Assembly: GCA_948470475.1 (NCBI GenBank)
Contig: OX419336.1
Span: 37,196,372-37,260,371, forward strand
DNA: 64,000 nt
DNA from: Galaxea fascicularis
Lineage: Eukaryota > Cnidaria > Anthozoa > Scleractinia > Euphylliidae
Direction: 5' to 3'
Position numbers and translations under genes: made by a program. Below the pieces are notes generated by a model that had not been told where the DNA came from, did not search any database, and saw nothing but the letters and a program-made list of their open reading frames with translations. How positions within the stretch are numbered: the stretch's first letter is position 1; every line of letters begins with the position of its first letter. Shown piece after piece: positions 49,096 to 61,897 of the stretch.

Positions 49096-49840
49096 TATTA
49101 ATCCAAAGGTTGTTATTTTACTGTGGCTTTGGCTTAGCATAAATCACTGAATGTTGCAGTGTAACAATCGCATTTAATTTACGCACACTGACGATAAAAA
49201 GCCAGAGAAAGAACTCCAACTTAATTTCGGGCGGTCGTTCCATTTCTCTACTCACTCTCGTTGTATCAAATAGCAAAAGACGAGGTACAGTCACAGACCC
49301 AAGCTATCTCATTTTTTTTTTTCATGATGAGTTGCTGTAAAAGCAAACTCAAACTTCCACTCGCACAAACATAACTTCTCACCTTTTGAACATAGTGTAA
49401 AAAATGTAACATGGCGGTGTAAGGCCATCTATATTCTATTTTGGCGCTACTGTACCCCGCTCAACCGAATACAAAATATTTATCATGTAATAAGCTAGCG
49501 CTTACTCAGTGGGGCATTCGGCCAACACGAGCCGTCACCCCAGAGATAAGATTTCGTAACCGATGATAAGTACATCTATGGTCCCGAGTTCAGAAAGGGA
49601 AGGGGAGAGAAAAGTAAAAATACGAATGCGATTCTTCGGTATCAACCCTTTTGAGTTTTAAGATCCTGTCTAGATTGCTTCTGTATTTTACCTTTCAAAG
49701 GCTCCTTGACCGCCTATAATTAAATTTGCAGCCGGGCTTACTTAGTGCTGGCATTAAAACTTGTCGGCTGTGGTGACTATCTGCAGAGACGCAAGCCTCT
49801 GCAGATTCCAAATCTGGAGGTCTCAAATCCCCACAAAAAT

Positions 49841-49891
49841 CTCCCGGATAAAAGTAAATTGGATCGGATGCAATTTACTTTTATCCGGGAG
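49841..49891. repeat. Perfect hairpin, 20-bp arms
   Basis: CTCCCGGATAAAAGTAAATT and its exact inverse are separated by 11 bases. Further CCGGGAG/CTCCCGG motifs follow at 49,945-49,970, so this may be the end of a longer MITE. Confidence 0.7.
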
Positions 49892-51063
49892 GAGAGTGAT
49901 TTGGTCACACGTATAGGAAGGGAGACCGGAAGATTCGCTCTGTATCCGGGAGACTCCCGGATAACCGGGAGAGTTGGTGTATCTGTGCATTTAATTAGTT
50001 GAAATTTGTTCAGTGGCTTATTGTTTTAATTTTGCTGGCTTGTCGATTGCCTGAATTTAGCAATAACAATTTTTTCATTGTTGTCCTGTGCTGGGTTGCG
50101 TTTCAAATTTGATATATTATTTTATTCTTTTTTTATACAAATAGTGAAGTGGGAAATAATATCATTTAGTATTTAGTGTAAAGAAGAAGAAAAATATAAT
50201 GATAAATAAAACGGGTGTTGTTTTAACGTTTTACGCGTTAGAACATAACGAATACCCTGACTTCGATTTGGCTTCATTATAAAACTGCACGGGCACTCCG
50301 TGGATATTTCTTTTCCTTTCGAAGCGTACACGGTTTCTGGAGTTTGGTTTTCGGAAAACAGACATACCTATTTTCGCACCCCATAAAGGTTATTGTTAAT
50401 TTTTTATTTAAACTATATTTTACCGAAGAAAAACGTAGAAAATACACAAATCCACCTAACAAGCTGAAGACTGCAAAAGGGCTTGCAAAAGGCAACTGAA
50501 CTGAATTTTAGTTCTTTGTTCGCTGACAGCGGATGAGGAAAAGTTAAAATGCGTGCGCATGGGCTCGGTCGCGCGTGCGTCCTGCGTTTTTTAAACAATG
50601 ATGGTTGTTCTTTCCGGCGGCAGTTTTACCTGAAGTAGAATGGAGCTGTTGGTGAAGAGGAAATTTATTCGCTACGACATAAACACGTGTTTTACTTACC
50701 CCTAGGTTCCCTTTGAAAAAACAAATCTATTCTGCTTCAGGAATTAACCTAAAAGACAATTTTGAGAGAGCTTCTTTTTTTATCGTCCGAGTCGAAAAGA
50801 ACTTTTAAAAGGGTTTTTAAAAGCTTTTCACTCAGAACAACGTTTTCATCTTGACAAGAGCCTCTTCTAGCGACGGAAGAACAGGAGGAGAAGGTAAAGC
50901 TTTTACAGTATCTAGCTCTTAAACAACTTCAGTTCTTACCAATGGAAAAGGTTCTTATTAAGTGATAGCAATCAAGGTGTTACTTCAGTTTGAGAAGGCA
51001 CCTCTGTGGATTTAGAATCAAGTAGGAAAGTTTATGTATACATTAATTTTCCACTTCCTCACT

Positions 51064-51089
51064 GAATAGCCCGTTTCCGAATTACCTCA

Positions 51090-51123
<34 letters not shown>

Positions 51124-51204
51124 CTTTCATATGCAAATCAATTTCCATTCACATGAAAACTAGTTTAATTTGCGTGTGAATGAAAATTGATTTGCATATG
51201 AAAG

Positions 51205-51238
<34 letters not shown>

Positions 51239-51263
51239 CGAGGTAATTCGGAAATGGCTTATT
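51064..51263. mobile_element. Inverted-repeat MITE, TAGGCCAT family
   Basis: Arms of about 90 bp fold on each other. The left end AATAGCCCGTTTCCGAATTA pairs with the right end TAATTCGGAAATGGCTTATT. It shares TTTCCGA and CAAAGCGAGTCT with the element at 9,012-9,186 but has a different centre. Confidence 0.75.
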
Positions 51264-52434
51264 GAGTGAAATACTTTTATATACTTTCAATAGCAAACAG
51301 TTCATCCAGTCCACTGATATTGACTTTCTGAAGTTCCTTTTGTTTCCGAGTTAACAGGAAGGCCCTCTAGCTCTTAGCCGGCAGTAGCGTTTACTCTGAG
51401 CACCCTTCTTCGAAAGTTTGTTTTAGTTACTTTACTGCGCTGAATGTCTGTAAAAGTTTGGTTTTGCCATTTTAGTTCTCGGCAAGAAGAAAGATCGATC
51501 TCCCTAATGTTAAAAAATTTATCTGTTCTGTACCAGAGTATTAAAAGACTAAGCTTACTTTTTCCGGTCGTCTCTGGCAAGATGGTGCACGCATCAGTGC
51601 AGAACAGACCGGCCTCGTGAGAGGTCTATAATCAAAATGCAGTCAAAAATAAACACTTTTTTGTATGGAATAAATAGAAGTTTGATTGTGTTTACTATCC
51701 GGAATTAGAAAAATGGCCAGCACTGATAGCATGTTTTGCCCGAAAACATTTGTCCTGTGCTGTTACCACGTTACTGTGTTTATATGTACACAAAAGGTAA
51801 TATGTTCCTAGTGTTGAAGTGAATCATGTATGCAAATCTTTTGTTTAATACCGACACATTTACGATTTTCCTGATAGAGCATGACATCGCAATTTTCTTC
51901 TTCATATGGCGCTATTTGTTGAAAGACTAAAAATAATTTTTTAGTCTTTTACACATGGCTGACACGTACATCAGACAAATTTATCCAGGCGATCCCACTA
52001 TGCCTAACTTGTTACTCTGTATTAATTCACTTAATCCTTACTTTGATGCGACAAAGCCAACTTCGATATTTTCATGTCATCGATTTGTCAGATTTTGAAA
52101 AACACTAAAACAAATCGCTAGCTGATGCAATATTTACACACGTGACGTAGTCCGTTAGCTCTAAACCGCTGTTCTTCGCGCGTTGGAAATCTGATTACAA
52201 TAAACACTTTGTAATTTCTGGCCTAGGGCGCTTTTACTGGTCGATTCAGTCATCACTTTTTCACTCTCAACTTTCCTGGTTGCCCTAATTAGTGACTTTT
52301 ACAACCTGTCAAACTTGTTATTGTAATCCAAAAGAACTAGTTTTTATCTATTGTTATTCGTCTAATTCATAGTAAACCCTTTTGTCTGTCGTAGCCTTAG
52401 GCAAGCCGTTGTAATTTTATAGCAAGGGAAGAAG

Positions 52435-55400
52435 ATGCCACTAAAACAGCCGAAAGAAGGACAGGTGATTCTGGCGCTAACCGCGGCAGAAAACGGGGTC
52501 GACGAATCGGCAGATGTTAAATGCAACTCTTCAGAGAGGGATACGGTCAGCACCGAAATGGAGGTTGGCGGACGCCAGACATGGGGAAATAAAGCTGATT
52601 ATATTCTCGCTACTGTTGGATTTGCCGTGGGTTTTGGAAACTTGTGGAGATTTCCATACTTGTGTCAGAAAAATGGTGGAGGTAGGTGTTACTATGAGGA
52701 CATTAAACCTATTAAAATGGTACAATGTACCAATGGGTCGACTGTAGCGAAGGTTTAACACTAAATAAAATTATTTATAATTCGACAACCATTTAAATTA
52801 TTAAACAGATAACAGTTTCTTTGTCGTTGTGGTTAAAGTCGCATTTGGACATACTCAAGCCGATTCCCCAGGTTTTTTGATCTATCGTTTTATGGATTGA
52901 AAGTTTATTCGTGTTAGCAGATGCATCAAAACAATTAACTACATATGAAATGCGAGAGTAGCGGACACCCTGGCGTTAAGTGGGGTCGTCGGATCCAGGA
53001 AAACAAAAACCCCACAGCTCCATTAAATTGAAGTTTGAAGCAAAAGGCCAAACTGGCCGAGTAAAAATGTTTACGCGTGCATGAAGTCTACTGAATATTA
53101 AGGTGCTTGTCCTTAGCGGATCAGCTACAATAAAATTTGTAGCCGTGAGTTGCTCAAATGCTATTTGCTCGTACGTTAGACATCACGAAGCGTTCGTGAA
53201 CATTTCTGATTTCTCCATCTTGTCATATCCGAGACTGGTTCTGAGTTTCTAAAAAAGCACACAATAAAACTGCTGGAATATGAAAAATAATCGAACTCGA
53301 CAATTTTGCTGAATGAAAACAAAAGTAAAGTACTTTGAGGGAATATTTATCGCTCTCCACAAAGTAATTTTCATAATTGTATGCAAAAGTCGAGAAGACC
53401 CGCATGGCACATGTTCTTTTGTTCATTTGGTCGATCGAATTAAAATACTCTCACGTGGGGCTGTTATATGTTAATTGATAAAATTTCCGTGACAGTAATT
53501 CATGATATACGATCAGTGTAGAGTGAACACCATTAACCAAGCAGTAAATCCGGATTTCGTCCGTGGACTTTGTGGTAACTCCTGGTAACACAATCAAAGG
53601 GACTTGCGACAGGTCAAGCGTTTGTAAAGTACTAGATAAACTTTGTTTATCGTAGTTTAAAATCTCCGGCGCTATCTCTGCGGTAGGAAATTATGTTATC
53701 CGAGATATGTATAGAGTTGCTGTACTAATGCGTATTTCACAGATCCCGAGTGTCAGTTTCATTTAGCGAGCGTTTGCAAAACATTAGAGCTGTAAGTTTA
53801 GCTAGCAGGATGTCAAAATTTGAATTTCCTCCGTGGTGCGATGCAAACGGCATATCAGCCAAAACAGCTGAGATTTTAAAAGATCAGGACCTCCATGTTG
53901 AAGAAGCTTTAAAGCTGTAAACACAGGACGACATTGCCGAACTTGGACTCACAAAAGGGCAAACTAAGCTGTTGGCCAAAGCCGTCATCGGACTGAGAGC
54001 ACCAGATTTGACCCCAAAACCAGCGGATACTAAACCCATCACAACAACTAGCCTTGCGAAAGACCATGGTCTCGACGAGATTTTGACGAAACTGGACGAC
54101 GGTGGAGGACTGGATGCACTGCTTAGCTGCGGCGGCCTCGACGATCTAAAACAAAGCCTCCCCTCAGCCACTCCACTAGCAAGCCAGCCACATGGTGACC
54201 CGACTAGAATGGATTTAAACCCACATGTATACCTCGGGAAACCTACTGCACCAGGTAAACAGGACGAGAAACCCCTGCTCATTCCTGATTTTGTTGATGC
54301 TTATTCTGGATCAACAGAACCAGAAGAACAAGAGATAGGCGCGGGTGGCGGGGCTCAGGTGATTGTAAGAGCGTTTAAGCGAAAAACACCGACCCTTGAA
54401 AGCATCACCCTCTCCCAATGGATGGGAGCAAGCGTAAAAATCCTAAATTCGCTCCTCTTGCGCAACAACTTGGATAGGAAATCAATCCAGGACTACCTTG
54501 CCTACATCGTCAAGGTCTCCGAACTGATCGAGGACCATACATGGCAGTCCGTCATTCTATATGACAACGAGTATCGGAAACTCCAACACCGCCACGGGTT
54601 TCGCTGGGGTAGCGACTCTCAACACCTGCACACGCGATTCTTAAAGAAGCGACAGGGACCCGTATCAAACTATGCGTCCTCGGCAGGATCAAGGACCAGC
54701 AAACCGTCGACTGAAGCACCAATTTGCAAGGTGTATAACTCACCAGCAGGATGCCACTGGCCACGATGCAAATTCCAACATATCTGTATTGCACCAGGGT
54801 GTGGCAAGAAACACCCCGAGTTTACACACCATTATGGCTCAGCGCAAAACCCCGTTGCCCCACAATGACAAACTACGACAGCTCTTCATCCTTCCCCATT
54901 AAACGTTGACGCTTGGACGAACGAATTGCACCATGATACCGACAGAGACTTCTTACTAGATGGAATTACAAACGGTTTTCAAATCATTCCTCACAATGTA
55001 CACCTAACCGACGTCGATCTGAACAATTACCGCTCCGCCACGGACTTAACAGTACGGCCACAAGTCGAAAGGCAACTCTTAACTGAAATAGAACAGGGAA
55101 ACTACGTAATCACGACCAAAAAACCAACTATTGTTAGCGCCCTTGGGGCAATACCGAAACGAGACTCCAATGACATTCGTCTTATTCATGACTGCAGCCG
55201 ACCAGACTCGACAAGCTTAAACTCCTATGCAGACTGCGAGCACTATTCCTACGAAACGGTGGACAAGATCACAGCAAACATAAAGCAAGGAGCCTTTATG
55301 GCGAAAATTGATCTGAAAAGCGCGTACCGCCACGTACCACTTCATCCATCAAATTACCAAGCAACGGGTTTGAAATGGAAATTTAACAACGCTAACTCTT

Positions 55401-58400
55401 TTACATATCTGTATGACACTAAACTCCCGTTCGGAGCAAAACGGAGCCCAGAAATCTTTCACCGCCTCACGCAATCGATCACGCGAATGATGTCACGACG
55501 TGGGTTCTTTCTCGTTGCTTACTTAGATGATTTTCTCATACTCTCCGAGAGCGAGCATGACTGTTGGACAGCCTTCTGGGAACTCATTACCTTACTAGGA
55601 CGATTAGGACTAACAGTAAATTGGAACAAAGTGGTTTATCCTTGCCAGCGTCTGACATATCTGGGCATTGAAATTGATAGCAAGCGTAGGCAACTTAGGT
55701 TGCCCGATCACAAATTGCGAGACATCCGAGCTCTTCTAAGCCAAACATTAGCGAAATCTAAAGTTACAAAGCGAGAGTTACAGTCCTTAGCGGGAAAACT
55801 GAACTTTGCAGCGCGCGTAGTTTATGGGGGGCGTACATTTTTGCGGCGCATCATTGATGCACTTAACACGTTAACGCGACCTTATCACAGGAAACGAATG
55901 ACACAAACTATGCGGAACGACCTCTTGTGGTGGGTAGATTTCATGGAGACCTTCAACGGCAGAACCTTCTTTGTCTCCACTAAACCCACGTTAACTGCCG
56001 AATTTTCCACTGACGCCAGTCTTGTAGGTGGTGGTGGCCATTATCAGCGAGACTGGTTCTATGTTAACTGGCAATCTGATTTTCCGCATTTGCAAAGCTG
56101 TCATATCAACGAACTAGAACTCTTTACTGTCCTGTTAGCCCTCAGGCGATGGGGTCCACAACTTTCACATAAATGGATCGTTATCTACACCGACAATACA
56201 GTCACAAAATCCTGGCTTAACAAAGGAACTAGTAGATCGGAGAGGACAATGGTCTGGTTGAGGGAAATTTTCTGGTTATCCGCAGTACACAACTTCAGAA
56301 TTACATCTCGCTACATCCAGACAACAGAAAACACCACCGCCGACACGCTATCACGCTTACACAATCACCGGAGTGCCGACCACTTCCTTTCCATACTTCA
56401 TTCTGGATCAATCACGAACAATTTTACTAATCTATCATCAACGTCTCTTTCCTTGCTTCCAACACAGGTCCAACTGGCACTCAAGAACAGGCCCTAGATG
56501 AAGAATGCGCACGCTATAGAGGCAAGGCCTTCGCCGCTTCTACGAGGACCACATACAAGTCGCAGTTTCGTGCTTATTTACGGTTCTGTTTGTACTTTGG
56601 ATACAACATCGTTCCGTGCTCAACCGTAACATTACTGAGATATGTGACCTTTCTGTCACGCACCCTGTCGCCTAGCAGCATTTCGAACTATCTTAACATT
56701 GTACGGCTGATTCATCTGCAGTATGGCTACCCTAACCCCCTCGACAACGCGTTAGTTAAATTCCAGTACTCGTTACTTATCCGTGGCATTAAGAGGTCAA
56801 GCGACAAAGCCGCCACTCGCCCAAAACTCCCTATAACGCCAACTGTCCTCATGGAGATTCGTCGGCAGTTGACGCTCACAACCTCGTTCGATGCGACTTT
56901 CTGGGCGGCTTGCCTGGTGGCCTTTTATAGTTTCTTTAGGAAAGCGAATCTGCTCCCGCCCTCACGAGATAAATTCGATGAGCATTCACATCTCCGTAGA
57001 GGTGACTTACACCTCTTTAGCTGGGGTGTGGTTATGGTTGTCCGATGGAACAAAACTATTCAATTCAAGCAGCGAACATTGTTAATCCCGTTGCCGAGGG
57101 TAAAGGAATCGCCCCTTTGCCCCCTTTCTGCCCTGGCCAATGCTTATAGTCTAACGAGAGACGCAGGGCCATACGATCCCGCCTTTATGTACCGCCAAGG
57201 GACAAACCTGGTGATGCTTACCTACAACAAATTTCTACAAAATTACAATTGACTTTAAGCGCTGCGGGTTTAAACACAGCACATTATGCCGGCCATTCGT
57301 TTAGACGAGGGGGTGCAACTTTTGCCATGCGATGCGGTGTCCCAGTCGAACTAATCAAGATACAAGGCGATTGGAAATCAAATGCCTATGAACGCTACTT
57401 AGAAAACTCTTTTCAAGATAGATTAAAAGCCGTAGCCATTGTAGCCAAACATGTCGGTAGTAATTAGTTTGTTTCAGCCTAAACCAATTTTGGGGAATCT
57501 GGAGGGCATTTGCATGGTTTTTAATAAAGCCCATTGTTTTCATCCCCAAAATTGTGTGGTATTTTAAGTACTAGATAAACTTTGTTTATCGTAGTTTAAA
57601 ATCTCCGGCGCTATCTCTGCGGTAGGAAATTATGTTATCCGAGATATGTATAGAGTTGCTGTACTAATGCGTATTTCACAGATCCCGAGTGTCAGTTTCA
57701 TTTAGCGAGCGTTTGCAAAACATTAGAGCTGTAAGTTTAGCTACCCACCCTCCCCCCCGGAGGGCATTTGCATGGTTTTTAATAAAGCCCATTGTTTTCA
57801 TCCCCAAAATTGTGTGGTATTTTAACAACTAACAAAATTAAAAAAAAAGCATCGGTGAGGTTCTTTTACTCGGCAAATGTCTATAAAGCGGTTCAATGTG
57901 CCTAAAAATGTTAAAGAAGTGCCTTCGTCACGGAAGTCCATTCATCTTTGGAGAGTTTAAAGTTGAGATGAGCTCCCGGAAAGGGGGGGGGGGAGGGAGG
58001 AGGCACTCTCGGGATTTCGGGGTGGGGGTGTGCCGCCCAGTTATCCAAATCTTGACTCCTGATTTCGGACCAAAACATGCCATTTTTCACTCCCGGTTTC
58101 AGGCTAGCCTCTAAAATTAGACCTGGCCTTGCCGCTTAAAATTTTTCCCCTGGCTTTATTGTAGCGTAATTAAGCTTGGCATCATTACCGTAGTCAAGAA
58201 TTGGTAAAATTTAAACTCGAATGATATATTTTGGTAACTTTTATTTCTCTACTATTCATTTGGAGTTAAAGGGAGAAATACAATTATACGCTGTCGCGGT
58301 GCCCTTGAAAACCATCCCCTATTTCAAACCAAAATGGTCAAAATCACAGTATACCCGTTTTCAGACCAAAACGGCTTGAAAACCATACTCTTTAGGGCGG

Positions 58401-61400
58401 CACATACCTATATGGCTCCTTGGGAGTACCCCTCTCCCCCAGGGGATGAGCTAGACGACGAAAGGAGACCTGCATAAATTATGTTTGTTTGTACATTGTA
58501 TAACTACTAATTTGTCTCGGTTCGCCAGTAGCCCAGCATCTCCTGGGCTATCATAAAACGTCGAGAAAGATTGGAAAGACATTTCCATAGTGGAGAGAAA
58601 AATAAATGCGGAGTACTTGTTCGAAGCATCTATGAAACATGCAAGACAGCTGTACTCTGCGAATGATACGCGAGGACGATGCAAACGGTCTGCGAAAGGG
58701 CATACAATTTACGTTGGCACTTTTCACTCATGAGGTTATTACTGCATCTTTTTTAGCTCAGTTTGCGATGGGCAACACCGGTAAATAAGAATGAAGTGAA
58801 AGGAAATAAGTATAATGCCAATTGAGAAAGGAATAAAAAATACAGCCGGTTTAATGCACCAGAAAAGGCTGGAAACTGTAACAGAAAGTTGCCGCGAGCG
58901 AGCCTTAAACATAGAATTCAACACTAAAACAAAAACTGCACACCCCCAGTTAAATTGAGAAGTTGAATGATGATCTCGATTGATCTACGCGCTTCGTTAC
59001 AAAATAGGTACATCGACGTTTCTTTAGTCTGTAGAGGAAACAAGCATGCACAGCTTGTGTTTAAAAGAAATGCGTATATAGAAAACTACGAGCAGTCCCT
59101 ACTTCGATCCCTAACCTATTCTTGTTAGATGTTAACCAATGTCATCAAAAAGGCACTGTCCTTTTTCTCCTGTGTCTTCAAGAGTAATTCAGTCTCTGTC
59201 AGAGCTGAAGTCAGAAGTGGTATATATTTTCTAGATGTTCTGTTGACAAGATGTCCTTGTACACTTCCTTTGTTTTTCTTAGGGGCCTTTCTCATCCCAT
59301 ATTTTATCAGCCTGGTTTTACTCGGCATACCTTTGTTTTTCCTGGAACTCGCTATCGGCCAAAGCGTCCGCCAGGGACCCATCGGTGTGTGGAAAGCTAT
59401 TCATCCCTACTTGGGTGGGGTAGGGCTCGCTTCAGTGGTCGTGTGTCTTCTGATCTCCATGTACTACAACATGATCATAGGATGGTCCTTTTACTATCTG
59501 TTCGTATCATTCCAAGACCCCCTCCCGTACTCATCTTGTCCTTTGGGCCCTAACTGCACCGTAAATGAGGGATGTAACCTTGCAGGCCGAACGCAATACT
59601 ACTGGTACACAAAGGCTCTTGGGGCTACAACTTCTATCGAGAACATTGGCGATTTTCAGTGGCATCTGTGCCTGGTTTTATTGTTGTCCTGGATTGTCTT
59701 GTATCTGTTCGTTAGTCGTGGAGTTAAGTCAGCCGGAAAGGTAAAATCTCGACTGCTGTAATTCAACTTGCCTAGTTAAATTAGAGCAGGACTTAATCCC
59801 TCGTTACGGAGAGTGAGAATTCTAACAAGGCCTGTTTTTCTCCTGGAATTTGGCGATCTTGCCAGGAATCGGGAGACTCGGGAATTTTTCTGGGAAATAC
59901 GACACGCAGTGGAATCCTGCCATACGACCACCCCGTTAATCCGACCACCTTGTTATTACGACTACTTTTTTGTGGCCCGGACTGCGTAAGCCCACTTATT
60001 TTCTTATTTTGAAAGCTCCGTTAATCCGATCACATCGTTAATACGACTCAAATTTTCATGGCCCAACGGTGGTCGTATTAATGGGCTTCCACTGTAGGTC
60101 TAACATATCGCTGCAGAAAAAAAGCGGGACTGAACACAAAAGGTATTTCGATTGATTACAAAATCGGGAGGATCTTTCAAGTTTCCTGGACGACCTAACG
60201 TTACACAGAGTGTTGCTCAAACAATGTTTATTAGAGTTGTCCTCCCCGTTCCCGTTTTAATGGTATTTCATCTCCATAAATTAGGAGTACACATGCTAAC
60301 CGAGGCTTGAGGAAGTCGTTTCTCTGGGATGGCGCTTATGTTCTACCAAAGTAGTAGTTAAGTAGCTTGAAGAGTTTGTATTCAGACTGAAATCATAATC
60401 ATGGCCTAAACAGACACTTGAATGAGTGTGCAACCTTTCTCGCCCATTTTAACGGTACTTCGTTCTTCTCAAAATGCAGTGACGTTGTGTGGATTCCTTT
60501 TATCTTTTTAGGCAGTGTATGTGACTGCCACGTTGCCTTACATTATTTTGGCCATTTTCTTTGGAAGAGCTGTAACTTTGAAAGGTTCCTTGGACGGAAT
60601 TATACATATGTTTAAACCCGAGGTAACTACTGATTTTTTCCAGTTTTGATAAAAAGTGCTCAATTAACTTCCAATTTTCGGACTGGTTTTATTGATCTCA
60701 AAAGCCAGTCTAAATAAATAGAGTCTAACTGTAGTTACATCTCGCCCAGTTCTATGTGCTAAACTCTCTTTGTGCTTGTCTGTTGCTATGGATGAAAAAG
60801 GCAACACCAAGAAAAAAAATACCAATGCTTATTCTTTCGTTTGAATTTTGGGGCTTAGTGAGTTTGTTTTTTTCAATGCTATCAATATAATTTTCTCTTA
60901 CTAATTTTTGCTGATCAACTGAAATCTTCAAATTCACTTCTATTCATTGTACGACTGAGAAACAAGGCATGTCCAGCAAAAATACTCATCTAAGGAAGGC
61001 TCCACTACATACATACAGAAAAAGATGGTTCAGTTTACTTATCGCTCGATCCTGAGGGGGAGGTAGTTAGGGAGAGGAGAGGAAGGGCTTTTCTTCCCTC
61101 TCCTACCCCTCCCCGTGATACTCAGGCTAACCGGAAATTACCACGTCAAAATAGCCGTTGAACATGCTCCCAGTGCCCAGAGCCGTGTGTACAGGTCCCT
61201 CTTTTAGCTTTCTTTCTTCTACTCCTAAAGCAGTGACAGACGAGCAGGCCTGATCATGATCCCAACCTTATTGACAAAGGAAACCAGACCCGCTGAGCCA
61301 AAATTTCTCATGAATTTTATAAACTACCTTTGAAGATGTGGGAGCCGCGATTTTGACGAGTGATGGGTTTTAATTAATGGTTATTGAGCAACATCTTAAT

Positions 61401-61858
61401 TCAGTTTTTTAGCCTGCTGGATCCTATCGTGTGGTTGGAAGCCGCTACACAAGTGTTTTTCTCAGTTGGAGTTGGTTTTGGGACACTCATAGCGATGTCA
61501 AGTTACAATCCAATACACAACAACTGCAGGCGGGACGCCATCTTTATTTCGTTAACTGACAGTTTCACGTCAGTGTTTGCTGCTGTGGTAGTATTCTCAG
61601 TGCTTGGATTCAAGGTATGATACAGTATAGGTAATCAGTATCGACAATAGACTGAGTTGAAAAGTATCGGGCAACGAATCAGAGTTTGGAGTCGCGGAAG
61701 TCAATCAAAAGTTTTTTTGTTTCTTTCAGGGGAACACGCGTGCGACTCGTTAAATTATGATGGGTTTAAATTTGATTGCCTTACACAACTATGTAGCCTG
61801 GCCTGCCTCGTCAAGCCTCGCTACTTGCAGGCCAGAAATCCTCGCTAAATCTGATCAC

Positions 61859-61897
<39 letters not shown>

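Larger units (their letters stand above)
49096..52434. other. Intergenic between SLC6 copies
   Basis: No gene is supported. It contains a perfect 20-bp-arm hairpin (49,841-49,891) and an inverted-repeat MITE (51,064-51,263). The promoter of SLC6 copy 2 should lie at the right end. Confidence 0.45.
53627..57825 (+). mobile_element. Ngaro-type (DIRS order) tyrosine-recombinase retrotransposon, full length
   Basis: The element is 4199 bp and has the split direct repeats diagnostic of Ngaro: A1 (53,627-53,804), coding region, then B1 (57,501-57,567), A2 (57,566-57,743) and B2 (57,759-57,825). A1 and A2 (178 bp) appear identical, as do B1 and B2 (67 bp). There is no target-site duplication, as expected for recombinase integration. 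Gene order is gag, RT-RNase H, tyrosine recombinase. It lies in sense orientation in intron 1 of SLC6 copy 2. Despite the identical repeats, gag has an internal stop and the recombinase a frameshift. Confidence 0.9.

Noticed and set aside
53884..54282. 132-residue minus-strand frame inside the Ngaro gag
   Set aside because: It is the shadow of the gag coding sequence on the opposite strand.
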